Source: Hippophae tibetana
Lineage: Eukaryota; Streptophyta; Magnoliopsida; Rosales; Elaeagnaceae
DNA length: 64,000 nt
Direction: 5' to 3'
NCBI GenBank assembly: GCA_037013495.1
Contig: CM072803.1
Span: 56,185,627-56,249,626 of the forward strand
Shown: positions 32,150 through 42,899 of the stretch, one piece after another
Layout of the letters: the number at the start of each line of letters is the position of its first letter
How positions within the stretch are numbered: position 1 is the stretch's first letter
The notes under the pieces: model-generated
Databases searched by the model: none
Told to the model about the DNA's origin: nothing
The model's input: only the letters and a program-made list of their open reading frames with translations
Program-made: the position numbers and the translations under genes

Positions 32150-33440
32150 CAGTATCATCATTTCTTAAACACCACTACTAGAAGACTATCAACTAACAGA
32201 AGGGCTAGTGGAAGGAGGTGTAGTAGTTTGTGGGTGGAGAAAGTTGTTCACAAACCGATTAAAAGAGTGATCAAGCTCAAAGAAAAAATTGAACTAATCA
32301 CCATCATACATAGTAAACATGTTAAATAAGGACCTAAATGATGAAACACCATAATGTGTCGGTCTGGTAAGAGTAGGTCAACGTCTAATAGAGGTATAAG
32401 AAATAGATGAAACATGAAAATGTGGTACAATAGGAAGATAAGAAGCAATAATAGCCTAAGAAAAATCCTAAAAATGATGCATATTAAGAACATTATTGTT
32501 TAAAGTTTGTATCTCAAACACAACATAAGATGTAAGAGTTTTAGACTCCATATCAAGGGAGATGGAAGTGGAAGGGGTAAATGAAATATGAGTAGACTCG
32601 TAACAAGTGGACTGAGCAGCTTTCATAGAAGATGAGGAATAAGGGGTAGAAGATGAAAGCCTAGAATCATGATTGTTAAACAAAATTATGCATGGAAAGG
32701 CAGTCCTACTCAAAAAGTAAGAAATGTTATGAAATATGGTGGAACCTCACCTTGAAATCAAAGAAAGAATGAAGAGTATGGGAAGAATAAACCACAGTAC
32801 GAAAAAATGATAGTTTTATGAATCATACCAGTATGATCTATATCATCAATATTTAGAATTGCATAGAGAAAGTGTCTATGGCATGGAAGAATAAAGAGAA
32901 AATCGGAGAGAGGATGAATAAAAACAATGATAATAACATTGAGAGAACGACTTAGAGCATAGGTTCTAATAACAAGGGAAATACTAATAAAAGAGTAGTC
33001 AGGTTCTGCCAGCTAAATATCCATTTCTTCATAATTTCAAGCATTAAAAACATCAAAATCAGAAAGGTAGGTGAAACTAATATTTTCAAATTCCAAAGGG
33101 ATGACAAGAAATGATGAAAACGCAACAACAAGAAGGGATAATAAATTATAGATATCATCTCGAGAGAAGGTAAATCTATGCCTTCTAAGGACAAAAGAAG
33201 TAGAGAATCCCATAGTAGAAGTATCGGGTAAGGCAGTGTAGAACTCCCAAACAAACTTGTCACTATAGGAATAGTTCATAGAACAAAGTGAAAGTGAAGA
33301 AAAGTAAGTTAACCTTTGTTTGACTTTAGGAAAATTAGGAATATTGATAGCATGCTCGGCAATAATAGGTGTACTAATAGAAGGATTGACAGGCTCTTAT
33401 TACTTTGACTTCTTACTACTACTGGAACGTTTTGGGGTCA
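32150..33440 (-). pseudogene. Degenerate plant transposon-protein ORF (Athila/Ogre-associated type)
   Basis: Read on the minus strand from an ATG near 33440, the sequence starts TPKRSSSSKKSK. It then shows KFVWEFYTALPD, FVLRRHRFTFSRDDIYNLL and, further on, LYAILNIDDIDHTGMI-like and VGLPF-type blocks. This is the pattern (V.EFYANL...V.VRG..V.FS...IN.LL......LL.IL.G..I.VG..I...) of the 'putative plant transposon protein' domain found in extra ORFs of Athila/Ogre-type retroelements. It is a fossil broken several times. Assignment is by pattern only. Confidence 0.55.
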
Positions 33441-33539
33441 TAATTGGTAAAAGTTAGAAGGTAAGATAAACTAGTATAACGAGATTAAAAGGAAGCTATT
33501 TTGAGGTGTGAATAAAGTAGGTACTAGGGTGTTCTTTAA

Positions 33540-35470
33540 ACATCTTGTCATACATCTTGCTGGAATGTTTGACGAGACACGCGGTGAGGTAATGGTAAGT
33601 ATAGTATTGAGCCACGTGGTGAGGTGGTATAGGTTGGGCTAGAAAAGCAATGTAAAAAAGTCAAAAACACTCAACATAAACATCTACATGAAAATCAATC
33701 AAAAATGAATTCATTTGAGAGAATGACCAAAATATTATGGGGCATATGCATTGTGTGTGATATGCAAAACATGTTGACTATATGTATCATCAAGAAATGT
33801 TTATATGAATCAAGCAAAAAGAAGTATATACTCAAATTGATCCAAACTTCATAAGCTCACAAGTATTTTTATTGTTTTTCAGGTATTTTTGTTCAAAAAT
33901 AACTTAAAGACTCAAAGAAAAATACTAGAGGCAATACATCATAAATATGTTGAGAAAAAAATGAGAAAAAGTAAGAAAATGGAAAAATTGGACAAAATGG
34001 GTCAAAATGATAAAAAATGTCAAAAATGCTGAGTCTTGCGTGCGCGCACAGCCAACACACACGCTCCTGTCGAGCTCCGCGCATGCTAACATATGCTCGC
34101 GCCTATCCCACGTGTGTCAATGCCCTTATGTCACAAATGGTACCCCTTACACGCATGCCAACCTATCCAAATGCATCCAAAATCAATTTTTGAGATATTT
34201 TCCCACTTTTTTGGCCTTTTCTTCATCTCTAAAAGGACCATTTCTCCCATTGTAAAAATCATCGCAAAACCTCTTCTCTCTCTCTCTCTAGCTTTGTCTC
34301 TCTAGTTCTTAGTTTTAAAGTTCTCTTTTCGAGAAGAACTAGTTATGCTTTTATAGATTTCTAGTTTTTGATTCAATAAAAAGAAATGCAAATCCGTTTG
34401 GAGGTTCTCCAACAACATAATTAATATCAAATTTCTCTAAGGATTCTTTTGAAGTATAATTTTAAAATGAATTCTTTACAATTATTTTTTATGTTTTATT
34501 ATATGTTATGTTTAATTTGTCTGTGATTAAATTTAACATGACTAACTATTTGTAAATATGATATAATAATAACATTGTTATGCTTGTTAAATATTAAATA
34601 GGCAAAACATCTCTATAAAATAAATTGATTTTGTTTTTATTCAAGATATTATATTAAGGATATTGGAGAGAAATATATTATTTTTATTACAAACTTAAAT
34701 GTAAAAATTAGATTTTAAGGTTTAATTATCCAGTCTGATTTAGAGTAGTGCTCTTTTATTTGTTGACACAATCGCTCTGTAGTTAGAGTGAAGCTCTATT
34801 TCAAAAAAACATTATTCAAAAATATATTGAAAATATATTTTCAATAATGGTTTTAAAACATGAAAGTTAGTACTCAGCTAATTAAATTCTTGGGTTTAAA
34901 TTGGTCTACTTGAATAAAGTGTAAAATGTCTAATTCCACCGAAGGTGGCATTTGAATAGTTCATTTTCAATCTCTTAGAAAAAAAATTAACTTAATTAAC
35001 CAAATTAATTATCGACCCCACCCATAGGTGTTAATTGATTTTTTTTAATTAACAAAGAATATCTAACCCTATCGAATATGGTATTCATATAAAAAAAATA
35101 GAGAATCAATAAATATCAAGTTATATCTTTAATAACCTAAATAATATGAGTAAGTATAATTAACTTAATTATTATATAAATAAATACTGTACTATTATGA
35201 ATGATACAAATTTTCATAATTGTTTATTGAATCATATCTATGTTTATTTTTTTTGTTATTAGATTAGGAAATACAAAAATCAAAATATCGTGACAAATTT
35301 TTTAAGATTTTATTTCTTTTTTAAAAGTTTGAATCATAAATGAAAAACCACATATATTCCTTACTTAGATCAAACTTGGGAGTATTTTTTTCATTTTCTA
35401 TAAAATTATTTGTGCACTTGCGAGAGTCTTACAAATATAAAACCAATGTAATTGGCAAGATTGATATTGC
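33540..35470. repeat. LTR-like / leader-like block of a Ty3-gypsy element
   Basis: No ORF is supported. 34020-34130 is a GC-rich patch (GCGTGCGCGCACAGCC, CTCGCGCC) inside AT-rich DNA, typical of U3 regions of plant gypsy LTRs. CT repeats at 34270-34310, a TTCAATAAA signal near 34372 and GTGCACTTGCGAGAGTC at about 35412 resemble R/U5 and the LTR-leader border of legume-type gypsy elements. A second copy for comparison is not in the window, so borders and orientation are uncertain; it may be the LTR of the element that carried the ORF at 32150-33440. Confidence 0.4.
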
Positions 35471-35494
35471 TAACTTGATGGCCATCTTGTCTCG

Positions 35495-36112
35495 TCAATA
35501 ACCACTCAGTGGTAGATAATTCATTAAGCAGTAAACAAGTTACAACACTAATAGATAGTAAAACCTTAATTACCTCTATCAGATAGGACCTCTGTCCAAA
35601 CTACCTACTTCTACTCTTGGTTTGTTGCTTCTACATTAACCTGCTTTGACATATGAACATGATTTTCCTCCATAGCTAACACTACACAATATGATGTGAT
35701 AGGAAACTACATATCGAGTAACTAGAAGTATAAATATACACACTCTTAGGGGACACATAATGCAACACTAAACTGAAATCATATACGGGAGACACACAAT
35801 CAAATAACGTTCCCACATAGCCTATGATTTGATTACTAACCATCAATATCCACACCTAAAACACGACAAAAACCAAAAGTAAAAGAGTTGGCTTGCTCGC
35901 ACGCTTGCTCTCCAAAAACCAACACTCTCCCAAGTATGCATTCTACAAAAACCAAATCTTTGGTATGTGTAAAAATGCTTCCATACAAAGTGTACCTAAT
36001 TATGTGTGTTTGTGAATTATTGATCCATAGAAGCCAACCTTACACAGAGGAAGATAAAAACATTAAGTAAAATAACATAATCTGTTTTGTAAACGAGAAG
36101 CCAACACATAGA
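35495..36112 (-). repeat. Repeat R1, copy b (shorter)
   Basis: It aligns with R1 copies a and c at both ends (AATTCATTAAGCAGTAAACAAGTTACAAC, CAAAGTGTACCTAATTATGTGTG, CTTACACAGAGGAAGA) but lacks the middle part that carries the TATA box in copy c. It ends exactly where protease-region sequence of pararetrovirus fossil 1 begins. Confidence 0.65.
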
Positions 36113-36500
36113 TATCATAATAAATTTATTTTATCTAAATATTGTATAAAAAATTGATATAAGTCCAGGAAATTATTTCATATTAATAAATTAACTTTTG
36201 CTTCTTATTGATATATGGTACGAATATAAAATTTCTCTTCTATCATTATATCTATATCTTTTAAGACTTTATTAAGATTTATTGTTGTATTGTTAACAAT
36301 TCTTACAATTAAATCTTTTGGTGCTTGTTTTTAGAGTTCCTCTGGGAATACATATTTACTTGATGTACATATACTAGTTCCTCAATCTATATATGCATGT
36401 AGATGGTAACTTGTGTAACTTTTAAATTTTAATTCTACCTTAATATAAGTATAATTTGGATTTGTAATACTATACAAATAACTCATCCTCTCATGAAGAA
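36113..36500 (-). pseudogene. Pararetrovirus fossil 1: aspartic protease region
   Basis: On the minus strand it encodes a caulimovirid retropepsin-like segment: LHAYID at the active-site position, KYVFPEE, APKDLIVRI and a DIDIMI segment, then FYIRTIYQ. The homologous segment in fossil 2 (about 45960-46330) aligns closely. It is broken. Confidence 0.75.
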
Positions 36501-36683
36501 TATTTGTATTATGAGCAATCATATTATAAGCTCGTTATTTCTTCCTTAGTTTTTTCTAATAGATAAATACTAAAAGTATCATCTATATCTGATTCCTCTA
36601 TAGGTTCTAATTTCATCTTAAAAGCTTCTTATAAATTTTTTGCTTTATGTGAAAATTCATTTTTAAATTCTTTTGAAGATACC

Positions 36684-38572
36684 CATACATACGAACAATT
36701 ATGCGAAGGTCAAATACTCTTCTGACTCAAATAGGTAACCTAGACCTTAATGAAGGGGGAAGATGCCAATTCAACACATAAATAAATCACTTAATAGATA
36801 CGAAATCTACTATTTGTAGTAAATACACTAGTGGTGGTGTACCTCAAAGAAACCTATCTATACTAGCAATAAGCATACACAACAATCAATACACTACATG
36901 TGAGACATGAAAGCATACTAAACAATAAAGGATTTTCAATCACTTAAAGACTTCATATGTGAGAACATATTAAGTAAATGATGATTGTACTTTCACAACA
37001 TGCTATCAAACTAAACATAAAAAAACCAATTAAAGAGTCTAACATATGGGGCACAACTACGGTAAGGAGATATAAATTCCTTAAAGATTCACACCAAAGT
37101 CACATGCATATAACAGACATAAGCAATATAAATTAATCAAAAATGAGGTAGATTAATTTAATACATCATAAGTAATGATTAGAAAGATATAGTATACTAT
37201 ATAGAAAGGAAAGAAAGCATGTTACAACATATAACAAATCCACTTTCTAATCAAAGTCTACATCTAAAATGTTAGAACTTATATGATAGAAACTCAGAGC
37301 AAACTAACTAAAATATTAATCATGCATAACACCATTGAAGGAGTCCCGAGACCCGATACATAATTAGGCTATAGAGATACTAACACTTTAAGGACTCAAA
37401 TTAAACATACAAATCATAGGGAGATAAGCATAGCTACAATATATATAAACAAATACATGCAATATCTTAATGCAGTAGATATAAAATTTAGTAAATTAAA
37501 AGCATGTGATAAATACTAGAATCTTTCTAATCAAAGTTTAAACTTCATAATGTAGGAACATACACCATTTATACACTAATTATAGTAGCCACATATTTAA
37601 GCATACAAAATACTAGATATAAAGAGGTAAACCTATATAGAAACCATATCTATGTGGTAACATCCTCTAGTTGCTTAAGGCAACCACTTAACACTAAACA
37701 ATTCACAAAAAATAATTAATAAATACAACATAATAGATAATTATAAACCTAAATACCTCTATCAATCAAAACACCTATCATAACTTCCAATTTCTAATCT
37801 CACTTGTTGCCTCAACAATGACTTGGTTCGACATTCGAACTCGACTCATTCCAAAGCCAACACCACCTAAAGTGGGGTGATCAATAACCAAAGATCAATA
37901 ACATATAAAGTGAATAAGAAAAGGTTACACAAGGGCAACCACCACTTGACACTCTATATAAAAACCCAATTTCTAACAATACCTTGAGTACTCACCACTC
38001 ACAAGTACAATTTTTCTCACACAATCATGAATCACTTATATGAACAACACTTAAGGTATCAATGATCCAAAAATAGAAAAATGGGATGTCAATTTGATAT
38101 AGCTTCACCACATTTTTCTAGATACTAAATAAGAAGAAATAAGGGTTATTTATAGAACTCAAATTTTCCACCTCATTAGCCACATCACCAACCACCCCAC
38201 CAAGGGTGGTCGTGAGTATGGTAGTGAGGTGCTAAAAGAATCACATTTTTTCATTCTAAAAATTGTCGAGTAGTTTTAATAAATACATGAACCTGAAATG
38301 AACCAAAAACACAAGTGATGATGTTAGCTAGCTGGCACACTCACTCACCTAAAACCAATACTCCACTTAGCATGCACACTATGAAAAATAACATTGTGAT
38401 ATGTGTAAAAATGTTTGCACACAAAGTGTACCTAACAATGTACATGTGTATATTATTGATCTGCACTAACTAACCTTACATAGAGGAAGACAGATACACT
38501 AAGTAAAATAAATAGACATCATATTTTGTATATGGATAGTTAGCACATAGACATGAGTACATCATGCATTCT
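36684..38572. mobile_element. 1.9-kb insertion in pararetrovirus fossil 1, containing R1 copy c
   Basis: Fossil 2 (about 46500-46870) shows the coat/protease border without this block; in fossil 1 the same border is separated by 1.9 kb of unrelated sequence. The right half (37640-38572) is R1 copy c. The left half (36684-37640) is AT-rich, without coding similarity, with many short repeats of ATATAAGCAAT/ACATGTGAGACATG type. The borders were set by loss of similarity to fossil 2, and no clear target duplication was found. Confidence 0.6.
37640..38572 (-). repeat. Repeat R1, copy c (fullest copy)
   Basis: Aligned to R1 copies a and b. On the minus strand TCTATAAATAACCC (38145-38157) is a plausible TATA box, with about 500 bp of non-coding sequence downstream. 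This looks like an LTR but termini in TG..CA could not be fixed. Confidence 0.65.
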
Positions 38573-40100
38573 AAAATATTTTGTATCACAATAGATTTTA
38601 TCATTTCCTCTTATTTGTTTATACTTCTATATTTCTTAATATTTTATGATTATCCAATTTTTAAAACTTCTTGTTCTTCCTTCTAAGGTGTCTGTTATAG
38701 TTTTTTAATTTCTTTTATTCCATCCCTCTGTTATTATTTTATTTAATGTTCAAAGTAATTTTTAAAAATACTTTCTTTTAAGTTTCTAGCATGATGAATG
38801 GTAACTTATGATAATACATTTTATATTCACAAATAAAAGAATCTATATAACACATGTCATATATTTTTATATGTATTAAATGGCATTTAGCTTCCTCAAT
38901 TTTATTTTCATTGGACTCAGTGATATGTCTACCTTTGTCTTCTCTAATAAATTCTTTGTATGTTTCCTTTACTATAGTATCTATGTATTTCCTACCTTTG
39001 GGAAAATTCTCCTACATTTGTAAATGTTTTTGAAAATTCTCCTACATTTGTAAATGTTTTTGAAAATTCCCCTACATTTGTAAATGTTTTGGTCTGTTAA
39101 ATTTATAAAATCAAATTTTAATATTTCCCATCATTTTGTGAGCTATTGAAACTATACAAGTCGAGGGTTTGATTGTGTAGTTGGAGAAGTTTGTATGATT
39201 ATACTCATACCACTTGACAATTCATCTAAGGAATTTTCTTATTTCTTGTATAATCTAAATCTAAATGATTAGATCTATAATTTTCTTGAAGTTTAAATTC
39301 TGGTGGTATATTACCTCTAGTTCCCCAATATAATCCTTCTTTCATTTTTGGTTGTTATATTCTTATATAAGAAAGTTCAGGTTCTTCTATCCTTTTCCCA
39401 TTTATTTCTTCTCTATATGGATTAGATGTTTCTTCTTGATTTTTTGGGATCATATTTTATAATTTAGAATCAATTTCATTGTTTATTGTAATATCATTTT
39501 CTTCTTTGTTTGTACAAATATTTTTATCATAATTCCTTCCTAGCTCTTCTTCTGTTAGGGCTAACAAACTAACTAACTTTTTTATCTCTCTATTCTTATG
39601 GTTGATAAATAATTCTTCTAATTCTTTTCTATATTTCATTAAATTGGGATTATAGCTTCTTATTTATCTTTGGGTTTTCCTAATCCCTAGATATCAATGC
39701 ATCTGATCTCCTAGGTCGTTCTTCTTTTAATATTAAAAATGCATCAAAATTATAACCTATGAATTTGTTTTCCTTGGATATGTTATTTACATCCCTTCTT
39801 AATTCTATATATTCGTTATGTATGTCATGTTGTAATTTCTTATTATAAGAATATTCATTTATTTCTTTTAGGAGTTCATTTTGTGTTTCATTTCTATCCT
39901 ATAAGGACTTCATGTTTGATTCCCGTACTATATTCATTTCTTCTAATAAAAGAATTAAATCTTTTTATTGCTATTTGGATTTTTGAAGTGCTTACTAGGA
40001 TTTCATCAAAATCTAATTTTATATTCAGTTTTTTTTGTTTTCGAACATTATCGAGATAACAATAGTATCATTTTCTTTCTAATATTACGTCATGGACTAA
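38573..40100 (-). pseudogene. Pararetrovirus fossil 1: coat protein region
   Basis: On the minus strand, similarity to caulimovirus coat proteins is seen mostly by alignment with fossils 2 and 3. An acidic N-terminal part (about 39400-39950), a central part ending in a C-E-(Y/F)-x-x-Y-Y-Y-like segment (about 38800-38900) and a lysine/cysteine-rich segment (about 38590-38700) correspond to capsid and nucleic-acid-binding parts. It is broken throughout. Confidence 0.65.
39001..39090. repeat. Three tandem 30-bp units inside pararetrovirus fossil 1
   Basis: The unit TGAAAATTCTCCTACATTTG plus TAAATGTTTT occurs three times head to tail, with one substitution in the third unit. Fossil 2 has a single unit at the homologous place (about 47193-47215), so the expansion happened in this copy after integration or by slippage. 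Confidence 0.9.
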
Positions 40101-40129
40101 TACTTTCATTATTTTAACTTCTTATTTTA

Positions 40130-41060
40130 TATTTGTAACATCTATTTCTTTCATAGAGGTTTCATCTATAGGATTTATAAAAGTAAACCTTGATATATTA
40201 CTATTTCTTTATGCATTACTTTTTCTTCTTGGTATCAAAGGTTTGTCATTAACATCTAAGTTTCATTCTTCTTATCTTTCAAAGTTTGTTAATATTTCTA
40301 GTTTTATTATTTATCCAATTTCTTGCAAAGTTTTATTTATTTTTATGAATTAATTTTGTCTATATATTGAACTATTATGTTTGTTTGATAATAAATATCC
40401 TACTATGTAGTGTACTAAAAATGGATGATTTTCTTCTTTTCATTAAATATCCTTTTTTTCAAATTCTTTGGCTAAACTTAACACTTGTTTAAGTTCTTAT
40501 CATTAATATTAATTGAAAATATAAGGTATACTATTAATTTTAATTTATGGTATCCTAGGATTCTATGAATAATTCCTAATAAAGAATCTTTTCTATTTAT
40601 TATTCTATTATATGGGAGTGTTAATTTTATTCGTGTAATTATTCCTTCTCTAAAATGTGCTTTTATTAATATTTGAATTTCTCACAAATGGATGCATCCA
40701 ATTTTCCTTTTATCCTTTTTGAATTTTTTTGATAGTTTATCCATAATCGTTTCTTTGTCAATTAATAGTACCTTATTTTTGCATCTATAATGTTAATACT
40801 TATTATTTTATTATTTATTTCATAATAAACTATATCTTTTCTTGAAAATATTTTCCTTATTCTTGAGAATGATGAATCTTTGATTCCATCTCATTTCTTA
40901 CAATTTAATTTTGTTTTTTGTATTTCTTCAAATTTCTTTGTCTTAATTCCCATTTTGTGTGAGAAATATCTTAAGATGTCTTATTTTATTTATTTATATT
41001 ATTTCTTGTTTTCCTATTATTTGTGTCATTTTTATGTAAAAATTTACTATGTACTTCGGT
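40130..41060 (-). pseudogene. Pararetrovirus fossil 1: movement protein region
   Basis: On the minus strand the 40500-40720 interval encodes blocks typical of caulimovirus 30K-type movement proteins: an IQILIKAHFREGI segment, a LLGIIHRILGYHKLKL segment and a ...NDKNLNK segment. In living caulimoviruses this protein forms tubules through plasmodesmata. It is broken here. Confidence 0.75.
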
Positions 41061-41273
41061 TTAACTTTAACTTCGATTAAATATAGGGATATTTGTGATA
41101 TTTCAAAAACATTAAGAATATTTGTGATAATACTTTAAAACTTGTGAGTATTATTGATATTATATCACAAAAACATTAGAACACTTCTCAATTTTGTTCT
41201 TTAAAAGAAGAAGAAAAAAAGACTTCTAAACACTCATGTTAATTCATCATAATTTGACACCTTATTTGAAAAT

Positions 41274-41690
41274 TGTTGAGATTCAATATTTTACAAAGAG
41301 AGATTAGAGAGAAGTTAATACAATTGGTTAAATGTGTGAATCCTCGTGAGGGGTCCATCTATTTATAGAACATTTATGGATACATGTATAAGCTATACAA
41401 TGTGTACATGTATCTACATGTTAGGGGGCATAATTGGCCTAGAGTATAATGTGTTAGAGATCCAAGTCAAGCTTTACTCATGTTGTCCTTGAGCTCGTGT
41501 TGTATTCAATCTCATGTTGTACCCGAGCTCGTGCTACCACAGGTATCGATCTGTTCCATGGGTAGGACGTCTGGGATACTTCATCTTTCATCTTGGGTTG
41601 GTGACTTGCCTTGGGTGATTTACAAGGGTCGGGCTTCAGATAAGTCCAGATACAAGGGTCGGGTTTCAGGTCGGTCCAGATGTCCAAACA
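41274..41690 (-). mobile_element. Solo LTR, 417 bp, with 5-bp target duplication
   Basis: The block begins TGTTGAG and ends CCAAACA (TG..CA in either reading) and is flanked on both sides by AAAAT (41269-41273 and 41691-41695). A TATA box reading TCTATAAATAG on the minus strand (41359-41369) indicates minus-strand orientation, so the LTR would run TGTTTGGACATC ... ATCTCAACA. It is richer in GC than its neighbours and has no internal region on either side, as expected after recombination between two LTRs. Family is uncertain: the AACA-3' end and size suit Ty1-copia. The open frame 41480-41773 crosses its edge and is not a gene. Confidence 0.8.
41621..41680. repeat. Two tandem 30-bp units in the solo LTR
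   Basis: TACAAGGGTCGGGCTTCAGA plus TAAGTCCAGA is followed directly by a second unit differing at a few positions. They sit in the U3 part, upstream of the TATA box in the minus-strand reading, where enhancer duplications are common in LTRs. Confidence 0.85.
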
Positions 41691-41695
41691 AAAAT

Positions 41696-42890
41696 GTATC
41701 TCGATTTGAGATTAAAGACTTCTTAATTGGTTTTAGGGTTCTATTACTTAATATTGTATTCTTTTTCCCTTAATGTTTTTTACGGAATAGAATAGAGTAT
41801 TAGTGCATCTTTGAATTTTATTTTATTTTAAAAAATATATATCAATACATATACATATATATAGACTCGTGGTGACCAGATATAAAGGTGTGTATCTTTC
41901 ACCATGTGAGAAAGAGAAAGAGAATAGCACATTTGTATTCTTTTTTTTTATTCTTTTTTTAAGATAGAGCCAAAGGAAATAGAATTTCGTAAAGAACGGA
42001 GATTCTTATATTGTGGCTGTGCCATGGAATATAATCATCATGTAGATGTAGTGCAGCGCCCTCAATATTCTTGTACTGATTGATTTGGGCCAGTAATCAA
42101 CTCATAGCTAATAAAATAGTACGTTTCAGTTCTCTTATAGCTGGAAGTAAATTTGTTTTCCCAAAAAATAGATAACTTTCACCGGAAATTATTATTGATG
42201 TACTCATTTTTTAACATATCTTTATATATTCTTAATTTTTTTTAAATAATTTTAATATTCCCAATTTTAATAGTTAATATTATTAATTTCTTTAGATAGT
42301 TAATGACATTAACTTTCTATAGAATAAATTTTTTTTATGACCATGATACGAGATTATGGTTGATTGTTTTGAAACCTAGTTGTTACTTCTTGTAGATTAT
42401 TATTTAAAGGTAAACTTTCAAGTTTCTTATTAAAATATTGTTTTATCTTTATAATTTTCTTATGTTTATTTTTTATACAAACTTGAATCTAGTTTCTTTA
42501 TCTTCATTTTTTTATTTATTAATTTTATAAATGTGATAGATAAATATTTAATTGACTTAATATTATAATTATTATACTTAAATTTAATAAGTTCACTACG
42601 ATCTTTCCTTCATTTGTTCGTCTTCTTTTGTTATTCTTGATATACATTAGCGTGTTCAAGCCTTAATACCTCCTAGTAATGGAAAACCTCTTAGCATACG
42701 TAAATGACAAGGTATCTAAATTAGATTTACTAGAGAATATAAAATGAGTGATTGTATTTTATTTTATTCATAATATTAACAATTAATATAATTCTAAAAA
42801 CCAATTAAGAACCTTTAAGAGATTCTTAATCGCTCATCATTTTTAGATACATAATTACTAGATGAATAATTTTTAGAATATAGGGCCTGT
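41696..42890. other. AT-rich stretch without recognised features
   Basis: About 1.2 kb with stops in all frames. A slightly GC-richer segment at about 41990-42130 gives no recognisable product. The lower part may be 3' non-coding DNA of pararetrovirus fossil 2, but I cannot show that. Confidence 0.45.
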
Positions 42891-42899
42891 TATTACTGA

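Larger units (their letters stand above)
36113..41170 (-). mobile_element. Endogenous pararetrovirus fossil 1 (Caulimoviridae)
   Basis: Minus strand. Parts recognised from high to low coordinates: a short leader (about 41060-41170, shared with fossil 3), movement protein (30K superfamily) at about 40130-41060, coat protein at about 38573-40100 including a cysteine-rich segment, and aspartic protease at 36113 to about 36500. The order MP-CP-PR matches Caulimoviridae. It is split by a 1.9-kb insertion (about 36684-38572) that contains repeat R1. Reverse transcriptase and transactivator parts are not in this copy. It is a heavily broken old fossil with many breaks and cannot encode virus. Confidence 0.8.

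Noticed and set aside
33893-34305. Three overlapping frames in the GC-rich patch
   Set aside because: The patch looks like LTR U3/R sequence (GCGCGC runs, CT repeats, polyadenylation-like signal) and none of the frames resembles a protein family.
41480-41773. 97-residue plus-strand and 69-residue minus-strand open frames
   Set aside because: They overlap on opposite strands, consist partly of the 30-bp tandem pair, and cross the edge of the solo LTR.
42005-42130. A GC-richer island that might be a tRNA or small RNA gene
   Set aside because: No cloverleaf arms, no A/B-box promoter pattern and no terminator T-run in the right place.
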